Part shown: piece by piece, positions 1-7,844 of the stretch
Position numbering within the stretch: the first letter of the stretch is position 1
Layout of the letters: every line of letters begins with the position of its first letter
From: Candidatus Kuenenia stuttgartensis
GTDB taxonomy: Bacteria; Planctomycetota; Planctomycetia; Pirellulales; UBA1268
Direction: 5' to 3'
Assembly (NCBI GenBank): GCA_945873085.1
Contig: CAMCCR010000006.1
Coordinates: 1-43,550 of the forward strand
DNA length: 43,550 nt
Position numbers and translations under genes: made by a program
Notes under the pieces: model-generated
Database searches by the model: none
The model's input: the letters and a program-made list of their open reading frames with translations, nothing else
Told to the model about the DNA's origin: nothing

Positions 1-939
1 GGCGAGCAGCGCCGCCGAACTGGCGGTATTGTTGCCCGGCACGGGCCAGGGCACCAACCCCAGCCCCACGACGAGAACCTGGTTTGTCGGCCAGCGGAAG
101 CGCTCCCCGACCCGGACGGCCGAGACCTGCGGCACCTCGATCTGGGCCCGCTGGCGATCGGGGGTCGGAAGCGTGACCGGCACGATCGCCATCCGCTCGA
201 CTTGATCGATCCGACAGCGGATGACCGCCTCGACGGCACTGCCATCGCGGCTCAGAAGCGGTTGGACGTCGAGGGTGATCCCCTCGTCGCAAGCAGCTGA
301 GAGCGACTGCCACCCCGGGGGCGCCTGCAATGGCTGGATCTCCTGGACGTAGGGCCGCTTCCGTCCGCCGGCGAGCACCGCCGGAAGGCCATTGGCCGCC
401 TGCACGGCGCCGGTGGGAAGCTCGGCGCAGTCGCCGCGCCGGCGGAACATCGCCAGAAGTGTCGCCGCCTCCTCGCGCGACATGATCCAAGCCTGGACGC
501 CGGGCGTTGCCGCCGGAATCCCGTGGAGCAGAGCGCGGGCATCGTTCCGCCACGACGGCGTGCCCACCCCCATCACCCTGACGGCGAAGCGGTGGGGAGT
601 ATCAGCCCCGGTGGTGAACCGCGCCACGATCTCCTCGACGCGCTTTTGCATCTCCGGCTCATGGAACACCCGGAGCTGACTTTCGTCGGCCGAGAGCGAC
701 GCCGGCACGGCCCCGTGCCAGGCGGCATAGCCGGTCTCTTGGAGGACCCAATCGACGATGTATTTCTGGCTCCCGGGACCGGCCTGCCTGACCCAGGGGG
801 AAATGTCGTGGACGGCAAATGTCTGCCCCGCCTCGGCCGGAAGTTGGGCCACAGACCGGGTCGCGCCGGGCCCGAGCAGCATCGCCACGAGACATGCGGC
901 CCTCGCCGTGACACAAAGAAGGCGGCGGGGAAAAGGCAT
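1..939 (-). CDS. Secreted protein of unknown function (3' end beyond the window)
   Basis: The minus frame is open from an ATG at 939 to the left edge, giving 313 codons without a stop, so the C terminus is missing. The N terminus is a clear signal peptide: MPFPRRLLC, then a hydrophobic stretch to about residue 27, with likely cleavage near SVAQ. The mature part has no motif I can name. Two stretches look conserved in style: one around residue 45 (DISPWVRQAG) and one around residue 225 (LDVQPLLSRDGSAVEAVIRC), the latter resembling a beta-rich secretin-like or periplasmic repeat. It follows fabF on the same strand after 180 bp containing a hairpin, so it is probably not part of the fatty-acid operon. 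Export to the periplasm is inferred from the signal peptide. No function is assigned. Confidence 0.75.
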   Translation of the reverse strand, partial: MPFPRRLLCVTARAACLVAMLLGPGATRSVAQLPAEAGQTFAVHDISPWVRQAGPGSQKYIVDWVLQETGYAAWHGAVPASLSADESQLRVFHEPEMQKRVEEIVARFTTGADTPHRFAVRVMGVGTPSWRNDARALLHGIPAATPGVQAWIMSREEAATLLAMFRRRGDCAELPTGAVQAANGLPAVLAGGRKRPYVQEIQPLQAPPGWQSLSAACDEGITLDVQPLLSRDGSAVEAVIRCRIDQVERMAIVPVTLPTPDRQRAQIEVPQVSAVRVGERFRWPTNQVLVVGLGLVPWPVPGNNTASSAALLA

Positions 940-1064
940 CGAACGGTCCCCGGGGGAGCGATCCGCAGTCGTCCGGCCGAGACAGCCCGAGCGCCGGAAA
1001 TACTGCCGATCGGCGGCAGGGTAGGGGGCCCGACGCGCCCACAGCAAGCCGAATCAGCATTCGA

Positions 1065-1082
1065 GCCGGCCAGGGGGCCGGC
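1065..1082 (-). terminator. Hairpin downstream of fabF, possible terminator
   Basis: A perfect 7-bp inverted repeat (GCCGGCC / GGCCGGC with a 4-base loop) lies 38 bp beyond the fabF stop codon. There is no T run after it on the minus strand, so it is not a textbook intrinsic terminator. The stem is strong, and the position at the end of the fab block fits transcription ending or mRNA 3'-end protection. Confidence 0.35.
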
Positions 1083-1119
1083 CCTTGCTATCGCCTCCGT
1101 CCGTCCGGCGTGGCCGCCG

Positions 1120-2361
1120 CTAGGTGAACCTGGCGAGCACCAGCGATGCGTTGTGCCCACCGAAGCCGAAACTGTTGCTCATCGTGATGTCGACTCGGGC
1201 CTCGCGGGCAACCCGGGGGACATAGTCGAGATCGCAGTCGGGATCCGGATTCTCGAGGTTGATCGTCGGCGCGATGACTCCGCGAGCAAGCGTCAATGCA
1301 CAGACCACCAGTTCAATGCCGCCACTCGCCCCGAGCGTGTGCCCCAGTTGGCTCTTCGTGCTCGACACGGCGAGCCGGGAGGCGTGGGGGCCGAACACCC
1401 GCTTCATCGCCACCGTCTCTGCCTTGTCGCCGAGCGGGGTGCTCGTGCCATGGGCGTTGATGTATTGGATGCGGTCGGGCGCGAGCCGGGCATCCTCGAG
1501 CGCCAAAGACATCGCTCGTGCCGCACCACGCCCCTCCTCGTCGGGTTGCGTGATGTGGCCGGCGTCGCCGCTGGCCCCATAGCCCATCAGCTCACCATAG
1601 ATCCGAGCGCCTCGGCGACGGGCATGCTCGAGCTCCTCAAGGACCACCACACCGGCCCCCTCGGCAAGCACGAAACCATCGCGCTCGGCGTCGAACGGCC
1701 GACTGGCCCGCTGCGGATCGTCGGTCCTGAACGACAAGGCGCGCATGTTTTGGAAACCGGCCAGGCCCATCGGCGTCAGCGCCGCCTCGCTCCCTCCAGT
1801 GACCATCACATCGGCATCGCCGTTCTGGATCGAACGGAGAGCACAGCCGATCGAGTTGCCGGCACTGGCACACGCGGTGGCCACGGCGAAGTTCGGCCCC
1901 TTGATGCCGTACATGCTCGAGACATGTCCGCTGCCGGAGTTCACCATCAACTTGGGGATGGTGAACGGGGAGACTTTGTCGATGCCCTTCGTCAGCAGCC
2001 GCTCGTGCTGCGTCTCGAACTCCGACAGGCCACCGATCCCGGAGCCGATCACGACGCCACAGCGGTACGGATCCTCGAGGGAGAAGTCAATCCCCGAGTC
2101 GGTCACGGCGTCGGCGGCCGATGCCATGGCGAACTGCGTGAAACGATCAAGGCGACGCAAGTCCTTCGGACTTGCGATTCCTTGCTCCTCCGCCTTCCAG
2201 GGAACCTCACCAGCGAACTGGATCTTGAAACCACTCACGTCAAATAACGTGATCGGCCCGACCCCACTGTCCCCACGGACGAGGCGTTCCCAAAAGACTT
2301 CCACCGGCCGGCCCAAGGATGTGACCACCCCCAAGCCGGTAACGACCGCTCGGCGTTTCAT
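1120..2361 (-). CDS. fabF: Beta-ketoacyl-ACP synthase II
   Basis: The product has 413 residues, the normal size for FabF, and carries out the malonyl-ACP condensation step of chain elongation in the cytosol. The thiolase-fold catalytic triad is complete: nucleophile Cys164 in ATACASAG, His304 in INAHGTSTP and His341 in KSQLGHTLGASGG. The N terminus MKRRAVVTGLGVVT is typical of the family. It is the last gene of the run rpmF-fabD-fabG-acpP-fabF and starts 9 bp after the acpP stop, so the two are surely co-transcribed. FabF rather than FabB is favoured by the two-His active site context and the acpP-fabF arrangement found across bacteria. Confidence 0.97.
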   Translation of the reverse strand: MKRRAVVTGLGVVTSLGRPVEVFWERLVRGDSGVGPITLFDVSGFKIQFAGEVPWKAEEQGIASPKDLRRLDRFTQFAMASAADAVTDSGIDFSLEDPYRCGVVIGSGIGGLSEFETQHERLLTKGIDKVSPFTIPKLMVNSGSGHVSSMYGIKGPNFAVATACASAGNSIGCALRSIQNGDADVMVTGGSEAALTPMGLAGFQNMRALSFRTDDPQRASRPFDAERDGFVLAEGAGVVVLEELEHARRRGARIYGELMGYGASGDAGHITQPDEEGRGAARAMSLALEDARLAPDRIQYINAHGTSTPLGDKAETVAMKRVFGPHASRLAVSSTKSQLGHTLGASGGIELVVCALTLARGVIAPTINLENPDPDCDLDYVPRVAREARVDITMSNSFGFGGHNASLVLARFT

Positions 2362-2370
2362 GGAGCCCCG

Positions 2371-2607
2371 TCAGGACTGGTGCTTCTCGATGAACTCGAC
2401 CGCCTGACCCACCGTTTGGATCTTCTCGGCAGCGTCATCGGGAATATTGATCTCGAACTCCTCCTCGAGCTCCATCACCAACTCGACGGTGTCGAGCGAG
2501 TCGGCACCGAGGTCGCTGATGAACGACGTCTCAGCGGTGATGTTTTCCTTACTGACACCCAACTGCGACGAGACGATCTCGATCACGCGATCTTGGACAG
2601 AAGCCAC
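2371..2607 (-). CDS. acpP: Acyl carrier protein
   Basis: This 78-residue acidic helical protein carries the growing acyl chain on a 4'-phosphopantetheine arm. The attachment site is Ser37 in the invariant GADSLD motif. The downstream helix ([27 protein letters not shown]) is typical of AcpP. The start is a GTG at 2607: there is no in-frame ATG, and a GGAGG sits 9 bases before it. It lies between fabG and fabF, but nearly 400 bp separate it from the fabG stop, and that gap holds a terminator-like stem, a promoter candidate and alternating inverted repeats. acpP-fabF may therefore be expressed separately from and more strongly than fabD-fabG. Confidence 0.97.
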   Translation of the reverse strand: MASVQDRVIEIVSSQLGVSKENITAETSFISDLGADSLDTVELVMELEEEFEINIPDDAAEKIQTVGQAVEFIEKHQS

Positions 2608-2728
2608 CTTATGAATCCTCCCGGCTCGGCACCCCTAAGAGTGACGGCCCAACGAAACAGAGCAAAACGGACGAAACGCGAGTTTATGACGCAGCAAGGT
2701 CCTGGGGCGACGCGTGCGATCCCAGGAA

Positions 2729-2766
2729 GTGTCGGGCGCCAACGCCTCGACACTGAAATTGTGTCG
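2729..2766. repeat. Three alternating inverted 6-mers upstream of acpP
   Basis: Seen directly: GTGTCG at 2729-2734, CGACAC at 2748-2753, GTGTCG at 2761-2766. The middle copy can pair with either neighbour (loops of 13 and 7 bases), so the RNA leader could form two mutually exclusive hairpins, or the DNA could bind a dimeric regulator. It lies about 120-160 bp before the acpP start. Function is inference. Confidence 0.5.
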
Positions 2767-2870
2767 CGGGCGCCGCTCCTCCACAACCTTTCGGGAGTGT
2801 TTCCGAAGTCGGTGAACCCACACCGGCCACCCCAGCCCGAATATCGACGGGGATCGGCACGGTTGGCGAA

Positions 2871-2900
2871 GATATACCTGCTCCGCCCCCAGACTGTCCA
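2871..2900 (-). promoter_or_regulatory. Candidate sigma70 promoter for acpP-fabF
   Basis: On the minus strand TGGACA (2900-2895) and TATATC (2876-2871) are separated by 18 bp. The -35 matches 5 of 6 consensus bases and the -10 matches 4 of 6. A transcript from here would have a leader of about 255 bases before the acpP GTG and would include the alternating 6-mers at 2729-2766. Confidence 0.4.
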
Positions 2901-2967
2901 GACCGAACGAACACACCTTTCCCCCCAGCCTACCAGCCGAGCCTCTTGTGCTCCCGCAGGCTCCTCC

Positions 2968-2991
2968 AAAGGCCCCCTGACGGGGCGCTTT
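2968..2991 (-). terminator. Possible terminator after fabG
   Basis: On the minus strand a 9-bp stem with one bulged base (AAAG-c-GCCCC pairing with GGGGCCTTT, 5-base loop) begins 15 bases past the fabG stop. The stem ends in TTT but no longer T run follows. It could terminate or attenuate the rpmF-fabD-fabG transcript before acpP. Confidence 0.4.
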
Positions 2992-3005
2992 CGAGAGGGG
3001 TTTTT

Positions 3006-3794
3006 TCAGCCGATCATGCCGCCGTCGACCGTGAGCACCTGGGCTGTGATGTAGGCCGACGAGGGAGCCGCGAGAAACAGCACCGCCTCGGCAATCTCCC
3101 AGGGCTCACCGATCCGCTTGGCGGGAACTCGCTTCTTCGCCTCCTCGAGCACCAGAGGTCCCAGGGCCGCGGTCATCTCGCTGGCGACGAAGCCTGGCGC
3201 CACGGCATTGACGGTCACTTTTCGGCCGGCGAGTTCCTTGGCCACGGTGCGTGTCATACCGATGAGGCCCGCCTTGGAAGCGGAGTAGTTGGCCTGTCCC
3301 GGATTGCCGATCTGGCCGACGACGCTCGCCACGTTGATGATCCTCCCGTACCGCTGCTGCATCATCGGCCGGCTCACGGCTCGCATGAACAGGAACGGCC
3401 CACGGAGATTCGTGGCGATCACCTCGTCCCACTCCTCGTCGCTCATCCGGGGGAGGAGCGTATCGCGGGTGACGCCGGCATTGTTGACGAGGATGTCAAC
3501 GCGGCCGAGCTTGGCCACAACCGCTTCGACGACGGCGGCGACGCTCTCCGCCTTCGAAACGTCACAGGAAAACTCCTCTGCCCGGCCGCCGGCGCCACGG
3601 ATCACGGCCGCTACGTCAGCGATTTTGCCGGCATTGCGGGCGACGAGCGCTACGGTGGCCCCGTTGGCGGCAAGCGTCTCGGCAATCGCCCGGCCGATTC
3701 CCTGGGAGGCGCCGGTGACGATCGCCACCTGCCCCGACAAATCGACCTTCAGCCGTGCCGTGGGCCCGTCCTTGGCGTCCGTGTTCCTGCTCAT
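3006..3794 (-). CDS. fabG: 3-oxoacyl-ACP reductase
   Basis: This classical short-chain dehydrogenase performs the NADPH-dependent reduction of 3-oxoacyl-ACP, the first reduction of the elongation cycle. Numbered from an ATG at 3803, it shows the cofactor motif GASQGIG (31-37), NNAG (107-110) and the catalytic Ser160, Tyr173 and Lys177 in the YSASK context. The end (AQVLTVDGGMIG) is typical of FabG. Two ATGs are possible: GAGGAG lies only 3 bases before the one at 3803 but 8 bases before the one at 3794, so I chose 3794 (262 residues). The first 15-20 residues before the Rossmann strand are a polar extension. It sits about 60 bp after fabD and is clearly co-transcribed with it. Confidence 0.96.
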   Translation of the reverse strand: MSRNTDAKDGPTARLKVDLSGQVAIVTGASQGIGRAIAETLAANGATVALVARNAGKIADVAAVIRGAGGRAEEFSCDVSKAESVAAVVEAVVAKLGRVDILVNNAGVTRDTLLPRMSDEEWDEVIATNLRGPFLFMRAVSRPMMQQRYGRIINVASVVGQIGNPGQANYSASKAGLIGMTRTVAKELAGRKVTVNAVAPGFVASEMTAALGPLVLEEAKKRVPAKRIGEPWEIAEAVLFLAAPSSAYITAQVLTVDGGMIG

Positions 3795-3854
3795 GGCATT
3801 CACTCCTCGGTGGATGGTGTGCTGAGGGCATGGCGGGAAAGCCTTCCCCGCCGA

Positions 3855-4838
3855 TCAGTCGATGACTCCGGAGCACGGAACGCTCCGATCGATCCGCTTG
3901 GCCAGACCCCGGAGCACCCGCCCCGGACCGACCTCCCAGAGGGAACGGACGCCGAAACCGCCAGCCTCGCCCGCCGCGAGGAGACGCTCCATCGAGCCCT
4001 GCCACTCAACCACGCCGACGACTTGTCGGGCGAGCAGGCGGCGGATTTCCTCGGGATCGGTATGGGGCTTGGCGTCGACGTTGCTGACGACGGGAATCCG
4101 CGGCGTGCGGATCGGCGTCTGCTCGAGGGCCGCTGCGAGTTTGGCGACGGCGGGCTGCATCAACTCAGTGTGGAAGGCGCCGGCGACGCCGAGCGTCACG
4201 CACTTCATCGCTCCGGCGGCGGTCGCCGCGTCGCGGAGCCGCTCGCAGGCTGCCGAGCTCCCGGAGGCGACGACGTTGCCGGGGCAGAGGACGTTGGCCA
4301 CCTCGAGCACATCCTCCCCGCGGACGTCGTCACACAGCCGCGTGATCCGCTCCCGGTCGAGCCCGAGGACTGCGATCATCGAGCCGGGCCGGGCCTCGGC
4401 GCAGGCCTGCATGGCGCGGCCGCGGACATCGACGAGCCGGACGGCGTCGTCGAAATCGATTGCCCCAGCAAAAACCAGCGCCGTGTACTCCCCGAGCGAA
4501 AGCCCGGCCGTGACCACCGCTCCGTCGACCGCGCATCCCCCCGGCTTGTCGGCATCCCGGGCGCGGAGCACCTCGAGGAGCGCCAGGCTCGTCACGAGGA
4601 TCGCCGGTTGGCTGACGGCCGTCGTGTCGAGGGAGTGAGCGGGCCCCGAACGGCAGACGGCCGCGAGGTCGTATCCAAGGAGATCGGCAGCGCGGGCGAA
4701 GAGTTGGGCCGCCGACGGATGACCGTCGATCCAGTCCCCGAGCATCCCCACGGCCTGAGCACCCTGGCCGGGAAAAAGGACAGCGACAGCCGACCCACCG
4801 GGCGTCACGGCATCGCCACCATCAACGGGGCGGGCCAA
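3855..4838 (-). CDS. fabD: Malonyl-CoA:ACP transacylase
   Basis: The product (327 residues) transfers malonyl from CoA to ACP. Visible features are the N-terminal LFPGQGAQ motif (21-28), nucleophile Ser114 in GLSLGEYTAL, Arg139 in the VRGRAMQ region that binds the malonyl carboxylate, and catalytic His223 in AGAFHTELM. No ATG fits. A TTG at 4838 follows the rpmF stop by one codon, in the same frame, with GAGG inside the end of rpmF as its ribosome site. A GTG at 4808 is the alternative and would drop ten residues. The arrangement implies translational coupling to rpmF. Confidence 0.95.
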   Translation of the reverse strand: MARPVDGGDAVTPGGSAVAVLFPGQGAQAVGMLGDWIDGHPSAAQLFARAADLLGYDLAAVCRSGPAHSLDTTAVSQPAILVTSLALLEVLRARDADKPGGCAVDGAVVTAGLSLGEYTALVFAGAIDFDDAVRLVDVRGRAMQACAEARPGSMIAVLGLDRERITRLCDDVRGEDVLEVANVLCPGNVVASGSSAACERLRDAATAAGAMKCVTLGVAGAFHTELMQPAVAKLAAALEQTPIRTPRIPVVSNVDAKPHTDPEEIRRLLARQVVGVVEWQGSMERLLAAGEAGGFGVRSLWEVGPGRVLRGLAKRIDRSVPCSGVID

Positions 4839-4841
4839 CGC

Positions 4842-5021
4842 TCATTCCTCGATTTTTAGAACCGGACGGCCCATGTAATGCCCGCACGTCCCACAGATGT
4901 GGTGCGTCGGCACGGCCTTTCCGCAGTTCGAGCAGAAGGTCAACTGACGGGGAGTGAGGAAGTCGTGCGCCCGCCGGGAGCGGGTCTTCTGGTTCGATTG
5001 GCGGCGCTTTGGAACGGCCAT
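4842..5021 (-). CDS. rpmF: Large ribosomal subunit protein bL32
   Basis: A 59-residue basic protein begins MAVPKRRQSNQKTRSRRAHD and ends GRPVLKIEE, as in bL32. Two Cys pairs (FCSNCGKA and ICGTCGHY) form the zinc ribbon of the Cys4 version. Start ATG at 5021 with AAGGTG upstream. The stop codon is followed after one codon by the fabD start in the same frame. In many bacteria rpmF leads a plsX-fabH-fabD operon. Here plsX and fabH are missing and rpmF leads straight into fabD, linking ribosome and lipid synthesis. Confidence 0.97.
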   Translation of the reverse strand: MAVPKRRQSNQKTRSRRAHDFLTPRQLTFCSNCGKAVPTHHICGTCGHYMGRPVLKIEE

Positions 5022-5058
5022 GAAATCACCTTGGGGACCGGGACGAGTCGAGCCCGAA

Positions 5059-5088
5059 AATGTAGCCGGACAGGGGGTTGCGGGTCAA
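5059..5088 (-). promoter_or_regulatory. Sigma70-type promoter for rpmF-fabD-fabG
   Basis: On the minus strand TTGACC (5088-5083) and TACATT (5064-5059) are 18 bp apart, placing the transcript start near 5052, about 30 bases before the rpmF ATG. This is one of the best promoter matches in the window, and it separates the fatty-acid genes from the ruv genes upstream. A similar GGCTACATT block precedes leuC. Confidence 0.6.
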
Positions 5089-5179
5089 TCTCCCCTCTGA
5101 AGCGGCCCTTTGAAGCCTCTCTCTTCACCGGATCGGGCTGCAGGGCCCTCCCCCTCGACCAATTCGCTTTTTTCCCGGT

Positions 5180-6205
5180 TCAGAACAGCCTCGCCTGCCC
5201 AGTTCCCCCCGGGGAACCGCCGAGATGCTCCTCCCCCCGGGGGGTGAGCTTGCGGCCCCGCGGGGTGCGGACGACGAGTTCGCAGCGGAGGAGGAAGGGC
5301 TCCACATCGTCTTCGAGGGTGTCGGGGGCACTGCTCATGGTGTGGGCGATCGCCTCGATCCCCACCGGCCCGCCACCGAACACCCGCTGGATCGTCTCGA
5401 GGTAGCGGCGGTCGAAGCTGTCGAGGCCGAGCGCGTCGATCCCCTGCATGTTGAGAGCAGTGCGGGCGATGGCCAGATCGAGCGTTCCCTCCGCCCGGCT
5501 CGTGGAATAGTCGCGGATCCAGCGGAGCCGGTTGTTCGCCAGGCGCGGCGTTCCCCGACTGCGGACCGCGATCTCGTCGGCCGTGGCGTCGTCCATCGGC
5601 ATCGAGAGTTTCGCGGCCGAACGACGGACGATCTCCGCAAGATCCTCCGGGGGATAGAAGTCGAGGTGCTCGCGCATCTGGAAGCGGTCGCGCAAGGGGG
5701 CCGAGAGGAGCCCGGGGCGGGTCGTCGCGCCCACGAGCGTGAAGGGGCGCAGCGGCATGTTGATCGTCCGTGCGGCCACGCCATCACCGAGCGTGATGTC
5801 GATGCGGAAGTCCTCCATCGCCGGATAGAGGAACTCCTCGACGGCGATCGGGAGACGGTGGATCTCGTCGATGAACAGCACCGTTCCCTCGGCGGCGTTG
5901 CTGAGATAGGGCAGGAGGTCCTTGGGCGCCGCCAGCGCCGCTCCGCTAGCGATCTGGAGCGTTGTGCCGAGCTCGCGCGGGATGCAGGTGGCAAACGTCG
6001 TCTTTCCCAGCCCCGGAGGACCGTCGAGGAGAATGTGCCCGAGCACCTCCCCCCGTTTCTGGGCGGCATCGACGGCGATCATCAGACGCTCGTAGACATC
6101 CCGCTGCCCGACCATGTCGGCCATCCGTGTCGGCCGCAGGGCGCGGTCCTCAACAGGCGTCGGTTCATCGTCGCCTCGGATCGTCGGCTCGCGGTAACTG
6201 CTCAT
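5180..6205 (-). CDS. ruvB: Holliday junction branch-migration ATPase RuvB
   Basis: This 341-residue AAA+ helicase motor drives branch migration of Holliday junctions with RuvA during recombinational repair. Motifs: Walker A GPPGLGKT (62-69), Walker B ending FIDEIH (111-116), sensor region GATTRPGLLSAPLRDRF with the arginine finger near 172-174, and a C-terminal winged helix with RGRKLTPRGEEHL. The N terminus (residues 1-20) is acidic and variable, as usual. It follows ruvA by about 98 bp on the same strand and is followed by a 158-bp gap containing the rpmF promoter. Confidence 0.98.
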   Translation of the reverse strand: MSSYREPTIRGDDEPTPVEDRALRPTRMADMVGQRDVYERLMIAVDAAQKRGEVLGHILLDGPPGLGKTTFATCIPRELGTTLQIASGAALAAPKDLLPYLSNAAEGTVLFIDEIHRLPIAVEEFLYPAMEDFRIDITLGDGVAARTINMPLRPFTLVGATTRPGLLSAPLRDRFQMREHLDFYPPEDLAEIVRRSAAKLSMPMDDATADEIAVRSRGTPRLANNRLRWIRDYSTSRAEGTLDLAIARTALNMQGIDALGLDSFDRRYLETIQRVFGGGPVGIEAIAHTMSSAPDTLEDDVEPFLLRCELVVRTPRGRKLTPRGEEHLGGSPGGTGQARLF

Positions 6206-6303
6206 CCGTCCAGTCCTCCTGGGAAGCCGTCAGCCTACCACGCGGCCGAGGGTTTGGCGGCATCGGCAGCGCATGCCCCCCGCCGACCGTTGTTGACGGA
6301 GCG

Positions 6304-6930
6304 TCAGCGCGGCTTGTGCATCGAGCGGTAAATGATCTCGAGCGCCTCCTGGACATCCTTGACCTTCTTTTTCTCGCCACGGAGCGTGTCGCAGAGGCGG
6401 CGGGCGTCGGCGTCGGAATGCCCGAGCGACCGGAGAACCTCGAAGGTTTCCGCGAGGACGTCCCCGGCGGCGGCGGCACTGGGCGTGTCGCGGGCCACCA
6501 AGAGGGCGAACTTGGGCATCCGGCGGCGGAGCTTGGCGATCATCCGCTCGGCCGTGGCCGCCCCGATTCCCGGAAGCGTGGAGAGGGCAGCGGCATCCTG
6601 CTCCTCGATCGCCCGGGCGATTTCGCCGACGGGCCGGACCATCGCCCGCAGGGCCTTGCGCACGCCAACCCCATCGACTTCGCAGATCAGGTCGAAGAAC
6701 TCCCGCTCGACCTCAGAAAGGAATCCCACCAGCCTGGGGACGAGGTTGCCGCGACCGGGGGTGCCTTCGAGGAATTCGAGGGTGTGGAGGGTGATTGACT
6801 GCCCTCCCTTGGTCTGGAGGTCACGGCGGACAAGCTCCGGCACGAGCACTTCGTGCACCACCGGCCCGATCGTCAGTTCGAGCGAGCCGACCTCGACCGC
6901 CCCGAGCGTTCCTGTGAGCCGCTTGATCAT
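6304..6930 (-). CDS. ruvA: Holliday junction DNA-binding protein RuvA
   Basis: The 208-residue product is the tetrameric junction-recognition subunit of the RuvAB machine. It has the OB-fold domain (MIKRLTGTLG onward to about 65), two helix-hairpin-helix motifs (VDGVGVRKAL near 85-94 and LPGIGAATAERMIAKL at 119-134) and the flexible linker plus C-terminal domain III (about 158-205) that contacts RuvB. Its ATG overlaps the ruvC stop in an ATGA, so the two are translationally coupled. Confidence 0.96.
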   Translation of the reverse strand: MIKRLTGTLGAVEVGSLELTIGPVVHEVLVPELVRRDLQTKGGQSITLHTLEFLEGTPGRGNLVPRLVGFLSEVEREFFDLICEVDGVGVRKALRAMVRPVGEIARAIEEQDAAALSTLPGIGAATAERMIAKLRRRMPKFALLVARDTPSAAAAGDVLAETFEVLRSLGHSDADARRLCDTLRGEKKKVKDVQEALEIIYRSMHKPR

Positions 6931-7628
6931 GCGTCATCCTCCTGCGAACCAGCGTCACCTTCGCCATCCCAGCCCCCATCCGATAACGGCGCCCCGCGCT
7001 GCCCCTTCCGGGGAGCGGCCGAGCGGCGCGGCGCGGGCTTGCCCCCCTGGCCGAGCGCCAAGCCACGCTGACGGATCCGCAGGTGCCAATCGGCCAGCGC
7101 CACGGCGAGGGCATCGGCGACGTCGGCCGGTTCGGGGCGGGCGGCAAGGGCCAGTTCCCGCTGGACGGCTGCCTGCATCTGCTCCTTGCCCGCCTGGCCG
7201 CTGCCGGTGAGGAGGCTCTTGACCCGCGTTGGGGGATAGTTGTTGACCGTCAGCCCGGCCTGAGCCGCTGCGAGGCAGATCACCCCACGCGCGTGCCCCA
7301 TGAGGATCGCGGTCCGCGGAAACTTGGCATGCACGAACACCTGCTCGATGGCCATCACCGCCGGCGTGAGGGCCTGCAGGACGTCGCGGACGCCCTCGTG
7401 GATCGTCGCCAGCCGCGTCTCGAGCGTCTCTCCGCGCGAGCGGATCGTGCCCGCCTCGACAAGCCTCACGATCCCTTCTCGGCAATCGATCACCCCGTAG
7501 CCGGTGATGTTGAGCCCGGGATCGAAGCCAACGACCCGCTGCCACGGAAGGGCGGCATCCCCGGCGCTGCCGGGCGACGACGGGCGTGGGGCAGGGGTGG
7601 CGGATGGGGCGGGCAATGGAGGCGGCAT
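6927..7628 (-). CDS. ruvC: Crossover junction endonuclease RuvC
   Basis: This RNase H-fold nuclease cuts Holliday junctions moved by RuvAB. Acidic catalytic residues are visible: Asp36 in GFDPGLNITGYG, Glu95 in AIEQVFV, and Asp169/Asp172 in ADVADALAVALAD. At 233 residues it is longer than the usual 160-190: about 30 Pro/Ala-rich residues precede the catalytic core and about 45 basic and Gly-rich residues follow it. Both extensions look disordered. An alternative start within the N-terminal extension is possible, but ATG at 7628 is the only upstream one I see. It opens the ruvC-ruvA-ruvB run. Confidence 0.95.
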   Translation of the reverse strand: MPPPLPAPSATPAPRPSSPGSAGDAALPWQRVVGFDPGLNITGYGVIDCREGIVRLVEAGTIRSRGETLETRLATIHEGVRDVLQALTPAVMAIEQVFVHAKFPRTAILMGHARGVICLAAAQAGLTVNNYPPTRVKSLLTGSGQAGKEQMQAAVQRELALAARPEPADVADALAVALADWHLRIRQRGLALGQGGKPAPRRSAAPRKGQRGAPLSDGGWDGEGDAGSQEDDA

Positions 7629-7722
7629 CGAGTCAGCCTACCCGCCGGCAATCATGCCCCCCAAGGGCAGTTCCGCGTCCCTGTCCCCGAAAGAATCAGG
7701 GCCGGAGCAGAAACAAAAGAAA

Positions 7723-7796
<74 letters not shown>

Positions 7797-7815
7797 CCAT
7801 GACTCGCACAGCCTA

Positions 7816-7844
7816 AGGATACTCCATGGCGGGCAATCAACCAA
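7816..7844 (-). promoter_or_regulatory. Promoter of the tRNA-Arg gene
   Basis: On the minus strand TTGGTT (7844-7839) and TATCCT (7821-7816) have an ideal 17-bp spacing and lie about 20 bases before the tRNA 5' end. The -35 overlaps the last codons of the long upstream gene. Confidence 0.55.

Larger units (their letters stand above)
2608..3005 (-). other. Long acpP leader/intergenic region
   Basis: This 398-bp stretch between the fabG stop and the acpP start has no convincing gene. It contains, in the direction of transcription, a bulged hairpin (2968-2991), a sigma70-like promoter candidate (2871-2900) and three alternating copies of one 6-mer (2729-2766). Such a long non-coding leader stands out in an operon whose other gaps are mostly under 60 bp. 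Confidence 0.6.

Noticed and set aside
523-2247. Open frame of 574 codons on the plus strand opposite fabF
   Set aside because: It is antisense to a gene with complete catalytic residues and encodes Arg/Pro/Gly-rich sequence with no motif. Long antisense frames are expected in DNA with GC-rich third positions.
2946-4859. Open frame of 637 codons on the plus strand
   Set aside because: Antisense to fabG and fabD, both of which have full active sites.
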